Source: Hymenobacter jeongseonensis
GTDB lineage: Bacteria > Bacteroidota > Bacteroidia > Cytophagales > Hymenobacteraceae
Reading direction: 5' to 3'
NCBI RefSeq assembly: GCF_015694725.1
Contig: NZ_JADQDQ010000002.1
Location: 186,001 to 250,000 of the forward strand
DNA length: 64,000 nucleotides
Shown here: positions 17,345 through 25,292 of the stretch, one piece after another
Layout: every line of letters begins with the position of its first letter
Numbering within the stretch: the first letter of the stretch is position 1
Notes under the pieces: generated by a model
Seen by the model: the letters and a program-made list of their open reading frames with translations, nothing else
The model's database searches: none
Told to the model about the DNA's origin: nothing
Position numbers and translations under genes: made by a program

Positions 17345-18607
17345 CTACTTGAGCGCCCGAAGCTGAACCAGGGCCTCCTGGGTTTCGCGCAGCTTGCTGG
17401 CTTCCTTCTCTTCCTCCGAGGCCGGGATTTGGATGCCCGCGTTGTAGAAGGCCAAGATGTTTTGGCGGGCCCTGGGGTTAATTTTTTCAAACTTGTCCTT
17501 GGAAAGCATGCGCACCCATTGGCCATAGGTTTCGTCGGCCAGCGCGTAGGCACCCGCTCTGGTGGGGCGGCCGGTATCGAAATCGGTATTGGGCAGGGCC
17601 AGGGGCGAGGCCGACGTATCGGCCGGCTGCCGGGCAATGTCGGCTCGGTAGCTCACCAGCACCGTCTGAAAGCTGGCCTTGAACAGGGCCTGGGCTTCGG
17701 GTGTGGGCAGCTTGAAGGCAAAGGGCTTGAGCGGCCCGATTTTGGGCAGTACCCGCACGAAGTAGGAAATGATGCGGGCCCCAAAGCCGGGCCGCTCGTA
17801 CTCGTTGCCGTACTCCTTGCGGAACTGCCGGGAGCTGATGCGCTCCAAGTAATCGCGCCGCTTGGCGCCCGGGCTCAGCTTCATGATATCCTGGCGCTTG
17901 TAATGCCAGGCGGCGCGGGCGGCGGTCGGAATCAGCTGGCTCACGGCGAAGCGGAAGGAGGCGATGCTCAGGTCCACGTTGGCAATCACCTTGCCCAGCT
18001 CCAGCCCGTAGGTTTGCAGAAAGGCGCGCTCCAGCACCGATTTGCTCACCTTGAACCCGAAGTTTTTGTGGTATTCCTGGGTGTGGTACTTGCCGCTGGC
18101 CAGCTGCACCACGTCAAAGGCAAACTCGAGCTGGGTGTGCTGCTTGGGCGCCTGCTCGTAGGTGATGACGGGGCCGAACTTCTTGGCCAGGTCGGGATAC
18201 ACGCTGGCCAGGGCCCGGTTGGTGCCCTCGGCGTGCCCGCTGATATCGGCCGCGTAGTGGGCCAGGGCACCCATCGCAAAGGCGTAGTCGTTGCGGTTTT
18301 CCGATTGGTTTATCAGGCTCCGCACGAAATCGCCCGACCGCACATAGTGCGTCAGGTTGGTAAACAGCACGTTGCCGAATGGGTAGTACCCCATGTCCTG
18401 GATAATGGCCCCGCCGTAGGCATAAGCCTTGGCGTCGGCCATTTCTTCGGGTGTGCCCCCGGGGTAGCGCCGCTGCAAGGCCGGCATGAGGCTGCGTTCC
18501 CACGTCGAGTCGATGTTGGCCTGGTGGGTGAGGACGGAGTATGCGGCCGCCGGGCGGGCCGCGAAAGCCAGCGACACCGCCAGCAGCAAGGGGAGGAAAC
18601 GGAGCAT
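17345..18607 (-). CDS. Zinc-dependent phospholipase C-like exported protein
   Basis: 420 residues from the ATG at 18607, which begins a signal peptide (MLRFLPLLLAVSLAFA). The mature protein starts with YSVLTHQANID, the position of the metal-binding N terminus and first His in the zinc-dependent phospholipase C family. Further candidate zinc ligands are seen in ALAHYAADISGHAEGTNRA (His and Asp spacing of the HxxxE/D kind) and in QHTQLEFAFD. Family members hydrolyse phospholipids, but many bacterial relatives have untested activity. Transcribed alone toward the T9SS gene and ended by the hairpin at 17287. The C-terminal 60 residues are Glu/Lys-rich and probably helical. Confidence 0.82.
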   Translation of the reverse strand: MLRFLPLLLAVSLAFAARPAAAYSVLTHQANIDSTWERSLMPALQRRYPGGTPEEMADAKAYAYGGAIIQDMGYYPFGNVLFTNLTHYVRSGDFVRSLINQSENRNDYAFAMGALAHYAADISGHAEGTNRALASVYPDLAKKFGPVITYEQAPKQHTQLEFAFDVVQLASGKYHTQEYHKNFGFKVSKSVLERAFLQTYGLELGKVIANVDLSIASFRFAVSQLIPTAARAAWHYKRQDIMKLSPGAKRRDYLERISSRQFRKEYGNEYERPGFGARIISYFVRVLPKIGPLKPFAFKLPTPEAQALFKASFQTVLVSYRADIARQPADTSASPLALPNTDFDTGRPTRAGAYALADETYGQWVRMLSKDKFEKINPRARQNILAFYNAGIQIPASEEEKEASKLRETQEALVQLRALK

Positions 18608-18715
18608 GAGCGTAATAAGCACAACTTGGAGCGCTTGCAACGGCAAACGGCACTCCACCGTTGCCACCCGTTGCCCGCAGACTGTCAGCCCCAAACCCGG
18701 TATCCGGGCCGATGG

Positions 18716-19789
18716 TTATGCCGGCATGGGTTGGGGCAGGTACGTGGGGCCTTCGCAACGGGGTCCGTCGGCCGTCCAAGCCAGTTTATCGATGCACAGC
18801 TGGCGCTCGGTCATGGCCTTGTTCCAGGCGTGGTACACGAGGTATTCGGTCCGGCCATCGGGGCTTAGCACGTGGGAATGGTGGCCGGGCCCGCGCACGT
18901 GGCCGGCCACTGCAGCCAGCACGCGCGGCCCTTGTTCGGCCCCGACATCCGAGTACGGACCCAAAATGGAATCGGCCACGCAATAGTCCACCCCATAGCG
19001 GGGCGTGAGGAAGTTGGCCCCGCTGTAGAAGCAATAGTACTTGCCCGCGTGCTTCCGAATAAACGGCCCCTCCAGCGTGTGCCACTCGGCAAAGGTTTTG
19101 TTGTCGTAGAGCGGCATGGTGCGGTTTTTCTCAAACACCGTCCAGTCGTGGCGGGCGCGCATCACGGTGCGGCTCTCGCCCGCCAAGCGGGTCATGTTGA
19201 GCAGGCGGTCTACCACCAGGCCGGTACCGGGGCGGTAGTTGTTGTCGGTATCAATGAAATCGCGGGCGTAGAACAGGTACCACTGCCCGTCGGTGTCCTG
19301 AAACGGGTGGGCATCGATGGTGAACTTGCTGGCGGGTACGTCGAGCAGGGCAACTTGGGTGTAGGGGCCCTCAGGCTTTTTGCTGGTGGCCACGTGCAGG
19401 CGGTGCCCCACGGTGGCCCCAATGGCCCCGCCGCCCATGGAATAATACATGTAGAACGTGCCTTGGTGGAACACCACTTCCGGTGCCCAGAAATCGGCAT
19501 CCTCGGCGCCGGCGGGCGGGGTGAGGGCGCCGCCAGCAGCTTGCCAGTCCACAAGGTTGTCGGAGGTGAGCAGGGTGAAAATGCGGCCGTCGTTGGTTCG
19601 GGCCTTGCCGGTGGTGCCGAAGGCATAGTATCTCCCTTCGTGGCGCAGCACAAACGGGTCAGGAAACTGGGCCGCGTACACGGGATTGGTGTAAGTCCGG
19701 GGTTTGGAGCAGGCCGTGGCTTGGCTGGCCAGCGCCAGGGCGGCCATGCCAGCCGAGGCTTGCAGCAGGAAGTTTCGGCGAGTGGGCAT
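18716..19789 (-). CDS. GH43 glycoside hydrolase with twin-arginine leader
   Basis: 357 residues from the ATG at 19789. The leader MPTRRNFLLQASAG has the twin Arg of Tat substrates and ends at ATAC (Cys27), so it may be a Tat-exported lipoprotein. The five-bladed propeller is recognisable: FPDPF with the catalytic base D44, the blade motif DFWAPEVVF, D159 (pKa-modulating Asp in IDAHPF) and the acid E240 in LEGPF. Family GH43 enzymes act on arabinan, arabinoxylan or xylo-oligosaccharides. It is divergent from the GH5-like gene across a 224-bp region with a candidate operator at 19896. Confidence 0.92.
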   Translation of the reverse strand: MPTRRNFLLQASAGMAALALASQATACSKPRTYTNPVYAAQFPDPFVLRHEGRYYAFGTTGKARTNDGRIFTLLTSDNLVDWQAAGGALTPPAGAEDADFWAPEVVFHQGTFYMYYSMGGGAIGATVGHRLHVATSKKPEGPYTQVALLDVPASKFTIDAHPFQDTDGQWYLFYARDFIDTDNNYRPGTGLVVDRLLNMTRLAGESRTVMRARHDWTVFEKNRTMPLYDNKTFAEWHTLEGPFIRKHAGKYYCFYSGANFLTPRYGVDYCVADSILGPYSDVGAEQGPRVLAAVAGHVRGPGHHSHVLSPDGRTEYLVYHAWNKAMTERQLCIDKLAWTADGPRCEGPTYLPQPMPA

Positions 19790-19895
19790 GGGCAAAGTAT
19801 GAGGAATTGAAAACGAGTGGAAGGAGGCAAAGCCGGCACCTCGAAGTGTCAGCGGCACTTCTCTTGATTGGCCAGGGCGTGAAAATTAGGCATAA

Positions 19896-19907
19896 ACAAT
19901 CGATTGT
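19896..19907. promoter_or_regulatory. Palindromic candidate operator between divergent glycosidase genes
   Basis: ACAATCGATTGT is a perfect 12-bp palindrome with a central CG step, the form bound by LacI/GalR-type repressors. It lies in the shared upstream region of the GH43 gene at 19789 and the GH5-like gene at 20014. A second LacI-like palindrome is found at 22280, in the same locus. Binding is inferred. Confidence 0.45.
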
Positions 19908-20013
19908 GCACAAAAGCACGCAAAACCCGAAAGCCCCCCTATCTTTCCTCCCTCAACATGGCGCCGTGGCGGCTACGCCACGCCGCTGGCTTTCTCTCCC
20001 TCCTCCCCTTTCT

Positions 20014-21111
20014 ATGAAAAAACTCCTCCTCTTCGTGTTGCTGGCGCTGGCTTCCACCGGCTCATTTGCCCAGAAAACCAAGATTAAAACCAAGGGCACG
20101 GCGGCACTCGCGGCCGCGCAGGGCCAGCGCTGGTCCGTGGAGAAGGCCAACGCCTGGTATAAAACCCACCCGTGGATGTCGGGGGCCAACTTTGCGCCCA
20201 GCACCGCCATCAACCAGCTCGAGATGTGGCAGGCCGCCACCTTCGACCCCACCACCATCGACCGCGAGCTGGGTTGGGCCGAGGGAATCGGCTTCAACAC
20301 CATGCGCGTGTTTTTGCACAGCTTGGCCTGGCAGCAGGACCCAAAGGGCTTCAAACAGCGCGTGGACGCCTACTTGGCCTTGGCCGACAAGCACCACATC
20401 AAAACCATTCTGGTCTTTTTCGACGATTGCTGGAACAAAATTCCGCAGCCCGGCCTGCAGCCCGCGCCCAAAACCGGCATTCATAACTCGGGCTGGATGC
20501 AGGACCCTGGGGACGTGATTTCGCGCGATTCCAGCCAGTTCATTGCCCTGAAGCCCTACGTGCAGGATGTGCTCCGCAGCTTTAGCAAAGACCAGCGCGT
20601 CCTGCTCTGGGACTTATTTAACGAGCCCGGCAACTCCGATAAACTGAATACCTCGCTGCCGCTGGTGCGCAACGTGTTTGCCTGGGCCCGCGAAGTCAAC
20701 CCCAGCCAACCGCTGAGCATGGGCCTCTGGAACTGGGGCTTTGAAGCGCTAAACAAGTACCAGGCGCTGAATTCCGACATTGTGACCTACCACTGCTACG
20801 ACGAAACGCCCTCGCACCAGCGCATCATCGAGCTGCTGGAAACCCACGGCCGGCCGCTCATCTGCACCGAATACATGGCGCGGCCCCGCAACAGCCGCTT
20901 CGCTAACATCATGCCCCTGCTCAAGCAGCAAAACGTGGGCGCCATCAACTGGGGCTTGGTGGATGGCAAAACCAACACCAAGTACCAGTGGGACGTGCCC
21001 ATTGCCGACGGCGGCGAGCCCGTGGAGTGGTTCCACGAGGTGTTCCGCAAAGACGGCACGCCCTACCGGCAGGACGAGACGGACTTGATTAAGAAGATAA
21101 ACGGAAAGTAG
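20014..21111 (+). CDS. GH5-type glycoside hydrolase (cellulase superfamily)
   Basis: 365 residues from the ATG at 20014, which opens a signal peptide (MKKLLLFVLLALASTGSFAQ). A TIM barrel of clan GH-A follows: the region FNTMRVFLHSLAWQQD, acid/base E204 in WDLFNEPGN at the end of strand 4, Tyr/His near VTYHCYDE, and nucleophile E286 in CTEYMAR at strand 7. This supports retaining hydrolysis of a beta-linked glycan; relatives are often labelled 1,4-beta-xylanase, but the substrate is not certain. The next gene starts 36 bp downstream, so both are probably one transcript. Confidence 0.88.
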   Translation: MKKLLLFVLLALASTGSFAQKTKIKTKGTAALAAAQGQRWSVEKANAWYKTHPWMSGANFAPSTAINQLEMWQAATFDPTTIDRELGWAEGIGFNTMRVFLHSLAWQQDPKGFKQRVDAYLALADKHHIKTILVFFDDCWNKIPQPGLQPAPKTGIHNSGWMQDPGDVISRDSSQFIALKPYVQDVLRSFSKDQRVLLWDLFNEPGNSDKLNTSLPLVRNVFAWAREVNPSQPLSMGLWNWGFEALNKYQALNSDIVTYHCYDETPSHQRIIELLETHGRPLICTEYMARPRNSRFANIMPLLKQQNVGAINWGLVDGKTNTKYQWDVPIADGGEPVEWFHEVFRKDGTPYRQDETDLIKKINGK

Positions 21112-21146
21112 CCCCTCTCCTTTTGCTCACGCAGTTCGGCTTGTCC

Positions 21147-22208
21147 ATGAATCACCTTTCTATGCGGTTACTCTTAGTTTGGATTTGCCTGTTGCTGGCG
21201 CAGGCGAGCGCCGCGCAGGCACCCCCAGCCGCGAAGCCGACCTTCACCAACCCCTTGCTGCCCGCCGGGGCCGACCCGTGGAGCATCTACCACGAGGGCT
21301 ATTACTACTACACGCACACCACCGGCCGCAACATCACGCTCTGGAAAACCAAGTCCCTGAGCCAGCTCAAAACCGCGCCCAGCAAGGTGGTGTGGACGCC
21401 GCCGGCCACCGGCCCCAACTCGCGCGACATCTGGGCGCCGGAGCTGCATTTCCTCAACGGCAAGTGGTACCTCTACTACGCCGCCGATGCCGGCACCAAC
21501 CAAACCCACCGGCTGTGGGTGCTGGAAAACGCCTCGCCCGACCCCATGCAAGGCACCTGGACCGACAAGGGCCAACTCCAGGACAGCGCCAACAAATGGG
21601 CCATCGACGGCTCCGTTTTTGAGTACAACAGCCAGTATTACTTGGTGTGGTCCGGCTGGGAAGGCGATGTAAACGGCCGCCAGTGCATCTTCCTGGCCCG
21701 CATGAAAAACCCGTGGACGATTGACGGGCCAAGCCTGAAAGTATCGACACCCATTTTCCCTTGGGAGCGCAACGGCGACCTGAACAACCCGCAAGACCCG
21801 CCCCACGTGGACGTGAACGAGGGGCCCCAACTGCTGCGCCACGGCAATAAGCTGGTGCTCATTTATTCGGCTAGCGGCTGCTGGACCGATACCTACGCCC
21901 TGGGCATGCTCACGGCCGCGGCCGGCAGCGACCTAATGCAACCCGGCTCCTGGACCAAGCATACCACCCCCGTTTTCCAGCAGAACCCGGCCGCCAAGGT
22001 GTTTGCGCCGGGCCACAATTCCTTCTTCAAATCGCCGGACGGCACCGAGGACTGGATACTGTACCACGCCAACGACGAGCCCGGCCAGGGCTGCGGCCGA
22101 TTCCGTTCGCCCCGCGCTCAGCCTTTTACCTGGCAAGCCGATGGCACTCCGCATTTTGGGAAGCCCGTGACGCTTGGCCAGCCAATAGCCCGGCCTTCCG
22201 GCGAATGA
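21147..22208 (+). CDS. Secreted GH43 glycoside hydrolase
   Basis: 353 residues from the ATG at 21147; a second ATG five codons later would also give a good signal peptide (MRLLLVWICLLLAQASAAQA). GH43 propeller with D43 in GADPWSIY as base, blade motif DIWAPELHF, D154 in WAIDGSVF and acid E225 in VNEGPQLL. Such enzymes usually remove arabinose or xylose side groups. The product closely resembles that of the next gene through most of its length (shared VVWTPP, SRDIWAPELHF, RLWVLEN, AYGPGHNxFFKS-like and FGxP endings), so the two come from a duplication. Confidence 0.93.
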   Translation: MNHLSMRLLLVWICLLLAQASAAQAPPAAKPTFTNPLLPAGADPWSIYHEGYYYYTHTTGRNITLWKTKSLSQLKTAPSKVVWTPPATGPNSRDIWAPELHFLNGKWYLYYAADAGTNQTHRLWVLENASPDPMQGTWTDKGQLQDSANKWAIDGSVFEYNSQYYLVWSGWEGDVNGRQCIFLARMKNPWTIDGPSLKVSTPIFPWERNGDLNNPQDPPHVDVNEGPQLLRHGNKLVLIYSASGCWTDTYALGMLTAAAGSDLMQPGSWTKHTTPVFQQNPAAKVFAPGHNSFFKSPDGTEDWILYHANDEPGQGCGRFRSPRAQPFTWQADGTPHFGKPVTLGQPIARPSGE

Positions 22209-22258
22209 ACTTGTTGAAGTAAAAAAAATACTGCCTGAACCGTTGCGCTAGGGAGAAA

Positions 22259-22293
22259 ATGACGTCATGCGGCGCGTAGTGCAAACGTTTGCA
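22259..22293. promoter_or_regulatory. Paired palindromes, LacI/GalR-type candidate operator
   Basis: ATGACGTCAT (22259-22268) and TGCAAACGTTTGCA (22280-22293) are both perfect palindromes with a central CG, their centres 23 bp apart, about two helical turns. The second fits the CG-centred consensus of LacI/GalR operators. Its right half contains TTTG, and a TAATTTTA follows 16 bp later, so the operator may overlap a promoter for the GH43 lipoprotein gene. Sugar-controlled repression is inferred; no LacI gene lies in this window. Confidence 0.5.
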
Positions 22294-22357
22294 AACTATA
22301 TTTCCTTTAATTTTATATCTCTCCCACTATATCCTTCTTTCCCGCGTAGTTCAACTT

Positions 22358-23425
22358 ATGATTCATCTTCGCTCCATTGCCGCGTCCTGGCTTCTGCTCG
22401 GGCTGCTAGCGTGCTCCAAAGCCCCTGCCCCCGCGCCGGTACCACCGACACCGGTGCCGCCGCTCCCGGTGGCCACCACCTTCACCAATCCGCTGCTCTC
22501 GTCGGGTCCTGACCCGTGGGTCTATCAAAAGGACGGATTTTATTATTACATGGCCACCACTGGCAACAACGTCACACTGCGCAAGACGGCCAAGATGGCG
22601 GACGTGGGCAACGCCCCCGCCACCGTGGTGTGGACGCCGCCGAGCAACGGAAGCAATTCGCGGGACATCTGGGCCCCGGAGCTTCACTTTCTGGACGGCA
22701 AGTGGTACATCTATTTCACGGCAGGTCCCGGCAATTGCTGCGGCGGCCAGCGGCTGTGGGTGCTGGAAAACAGCGCCGCCGACCCCACCACCGGCACTTG
22801 GTTGGAGAAGGGCCGCATTTTCAACCCCAACCAAGACTTTTGGGCCATTGACGCCACCATTTTGGAGCAAAACGGCCAGCGCTATTTGCTGTGGTCGGGC
22901 CATGACAATGCTGCTACCGAAGAACAGCGCCTCTATATCTCGGCCATGAGCAACCCCTGGACCCTGACCGGCCCGCGCGTGGAGCTCTCCCGCCCCGAAT
23001 TCAGTTGGGAGCGGCAAGGCGTGCTGCCCGTGAACGAAGGCCCGCAGATTTTGAAGCACGGCGACAAAACCTTCTTGGTGTATTCGGCCAGCCACTGCAC
23101 CACCGACGACTATGCCCTGGGCCTGCTCAGCACCACGGCCACGGCCGACCCGATGATGGCCTCGTCCTGGACCAAAACGCCAACTCCGGTCTTCGTAAAA
23201 AACCCCGCCGCAAGCGCTTACGGACCGGGACACAACGCATTTTTCAAATCGAAAGACGGGCAGCAGGATTGGCTGCTTTACCACGCCAACAGCCGCGCGG
23301 GCCAGGGCTGCAGCAACGAGCGCAACCCGCGCATGCAGCCCTTCACGTACCGGGCCGATGGCACGCCCGACTTTGGCACGCCCGCCACGGTCGGCGTGGC
23401 CCTGCCCCGGCCCAGCGGAGAGTAA
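22358..23425 (+). CDS. GH43 glycoside hydrolase, lipoprotein
   Basis: 355 residues from the ATG at 22358. A signal peptide with lipobox LLAC puts a lipid on Cys19, followed by a Pro/Val/Ala-rich tether (about 20-40) that would hold the enzyme away from the membrane. GH43 residues: D52 in GPDPW, D165 in WAIDATIL and E227 in VNEGPQIL, with the DIWAPELHF blade. It is a paralogue of the preceding enzyme but lipid-anchored, which suggests division of work between a soluble and an anchored form. It has its own control region (see 22259-22293). Confidence 0.93.
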   Translation: MIHLRSIAASWLLLGLLACSKAPAPAPVPPTPVPPLPVATTFTNPLLSSGPDPWVYQKDGFYYYMATTGNNVTLRKTAKMADVGNAPATVVWTPPSNGSNSRDIWAPELHFLDGKWYIYFTAGPGNCCGGQRLWVLENSAADPTTGTWLEKGRIFNPNQDFWAIDATILEQNGQRYLLWSGHDNAATEEQRLYISAMSNPWTLTGPRVELSRPEFSWERQGVLPVNEGPQILKHGDKTFLVYSASHCTTDDYALGLLSTTATADPMMASSWTKTPTPVFVKNPAASAYGPGHNAFFKSKDGQQDWLLYHANSRAGQGCSNERNPRMQPFTYRADGTPDFGTPATVGVALPRPSGE

Positions 23426-23488
23426 CGGCGGCTCCGCTGGCACGCAGCTTTAATTAGCTTTCACAAAGCTTGTCTTTCGCTTGAAAAT

Positions 23489-25129
23489 ATGCATATTACC
23501 GTTTCGAAATGGAATGCCATTATTGCGCTTAGCGGGCTGCTGGCCGTAGCCTGCCAACGCACGCCAACGGTTTCCCAGGTGAGTGATGCCGGGAGCAAGG
23601 AGAGTTCGACAACGGGCCTGGCCGCCGCTGCAACGGCTGCCCCAGCCCCGGCTCTCTTTGCCAACCCCGTGCTGCCCGGCGACTACCCCGACCCGTCCGT
23701 GGTGAAGGTTGGTGCGACGTACTGGGCCTCGGCCACGTCTTCCAACTGGGGACCGGCTTTTCCGTTGCTGAAATCCGATAATTTGACGGAGTGGAAGCTA
23801 GTGGGCCATGTGTTTCCGGACAAGCTGCCCGACTGGGCCGACTACTATTTCTGGGCCCCGGAAATCACCCAGGAGGGCGCCAAAACTTACGTGTTCTACA
23901 CCGCGCACAAAAAGGGCGGCAACCTAGCCGTGGCCGTGGCCAGCGCCGACCGCCCCGAGGGTCCCTACACCGACCACGGCCCACTGGTGGCCCAAGCGGC
24001 CGGCTCGATTGACGGCTTTCCGATGCGCGACGAGAAAGGGCAACTGTATTTAATCTGGAAGGAAGACGGCAACAGCATCAACCAGCCCACGCCCATCTGG
24101 GCACAGCCGCTCAACGAAGCCCGCACCGCCCTCACCGGCGAGAAAAAGGAGCTGTTTCGCAACACCGAACCTTGGGAAGGCAACTTAGTGGAAGGCGTGA
24201 GCATGGTGCGCCACGGCGACTATTTCTACGCTTTTTATGCTGCCAACGGCTGCTGCGGGCCGGCGTGTACCTACGGCACAGGCGTGGCCCGGGCCAAGAG
24301 CCTGCTCGGCCCCTGGGAAAAGAACCCGCGCAACCCGGTCATCGCCGCCACCGAGGCCTGGCGCTGTCCCGGCCACGGCACCGTGACGCAGGGCGTCGAC
24401 GGCCGCTGGTTGCTGCTGCACCACGCCTACGCCGCCGGCAGCTTTGAGAATGTGGGCCGCCAGGGCGTGCTAACCGAGTTTACCTGGAATGCGGATAATT
24501 GGCCCCAGTTCATGAGCCAGCCGGGCAGCACTGCTCCGGCCCGCCCGGTGGCGACCCAGCCCATTGCCGATGAATTCACCGGGGCCAAACTGGGCCTGGC
24601 CTGGCAGTGGCCGGTGGAAGACAAGCCCCAGTTTGCCCTGCGCGGCGGCCAGCTGCGCCTCACCGCTCACCCCGACAAAGGCGGGGCCGCTTTGGGCCGC
24701 CACACGCTCACGGGCAACTATACCGCTACTACTACCCTGCTCACACCCGCTACGCTGCCCCCCGGCACCGCCGCCGGCCTGGCCGCCCACGGCGACCCTA
24801 ACAACGCCCTGGCCCTCACGGCTGGCGGCGGCCAAATCCGCCTCTGGGAACGGCGCGCCGGCAAGGAAAAGGTGCTGGCCGAAACCGCCCTGCCCGCGGC
24901 GGCCGGCAAAGCCATCCAGCTGCGCATGCAGGTGAGCGGCGGCAACAGCTACCGCTTTGCCTGGAGCGCCGATGGCACCACCTGGACCAACCTGATGGCC
25001 AGCGACGGCGCCTTAGACGGCAAGTTCCTGCCGCCCTGGGACCGGGGCGTGCGGGTGGGCGTGATTGCGCAAGGCCCCAAGGCCGTGACGGCCGCGTTCG
25101 AGCGGTTTGCACTGGACAGCCAGCCGTAA
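23489..25129 (+). CDS. GH43 beta-xylosidase-like lipoprotein with C-terminal concanavalin-type domain
   Basis: 546 residues. Lipobox LAVAC puts the anchor at Cys22. The propeller (about 55-345) has the base D68 in DYPDPS, D175 in SIDGFP and acid E235 in LVEGVS; a Cys pair in AANGCCGPACTYG resembles a disulphide near the active site. Residues about 355-546 form the beta-sandwich seen at the C terminus of GH43 xylosidases (DEFTGAKLGLAWQW start, AFERFAL end), which contributes to substrate binding. It starts 63 bp after the preceding gene and is probably co-transcribed. Action on xylo-oligosaccharides is the best guess. Confidence 0.92.
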   Translation: MHITVSKWNAIIALSGLLAVACQRTPTVSQVSDAGSKESSTTGLAAAATAAPAPALFANPVLPGDYPDPSVVKVGATYWASATSSNWGPAFPLLKSDNLTEWKLVGHVFPDKLPDWADYYFWAPEITQEGAKTYVFYTAHKKGGNLAVAVASADRPEGPYTDHGPLVAQAAGSIDGFPMRDEKGQLYLIWKEDGNSINQPTPIWAQPLNEARTALTGEKKELFRNTEPWEGNLVEGVSMVRHGDYFYAFYAANGCCGPACTYGTGVARAKSLLGPWEKNPRNPVIAATEAWRCPGHGTVTQGVDGRWLLLHHAYAAGSFENVGRQGVLTEFTWNADNWPQFMSQPGSTAPARPVATQPIADEFTGAKLGLAWQWPVEDKPQFALRGGQLRLTAHPDKGGAALGRHTLTGNYTATTTLLTPATLPPGTAAGLAAHGDPNNALALTAGGGQIRLWERRAGKEKVLAETALPAAAGKAIQLRMQVSGGNSYRFAWSADGTTWTNLMASDGALDGKFLPPWDRGVRVGVIAQGPKAVTAAFERFALDSQP

Positions 25130-25240
25130 GCTTAGCCAGTGGAGAATTATAGCCAAATGCCACTCGTTTTACCTTAATCGAACAGCAGCTGCTGTTTGCG
25201 GGTGAACCTCAATTGCACAACGAAGTCATCAGCGCAATAA

Positions 25241-25271
25241 AAAAGACCCGTCCGACTTGGACGGGTCTTTT
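25241..25271. terminator. Bidirectional rho-independent terminator
   Basis: A perfect 13-bp stem (25241-25253 and 25259-25271) with a 5-nt loop and A/T runs at both ends, between the convergent xylosidase and T9SS genes. Confidence 0.9.
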
Positions 25272-25292
25272 GGGATTCGTGTTCACCGGTGC

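Noticed and set aside
17321..18868. 515-codon open frame opposite the phospholipase-like gene
   Set aside because: Spans two unrelated minus-strand genes and a terminator; no domain, no credible start.
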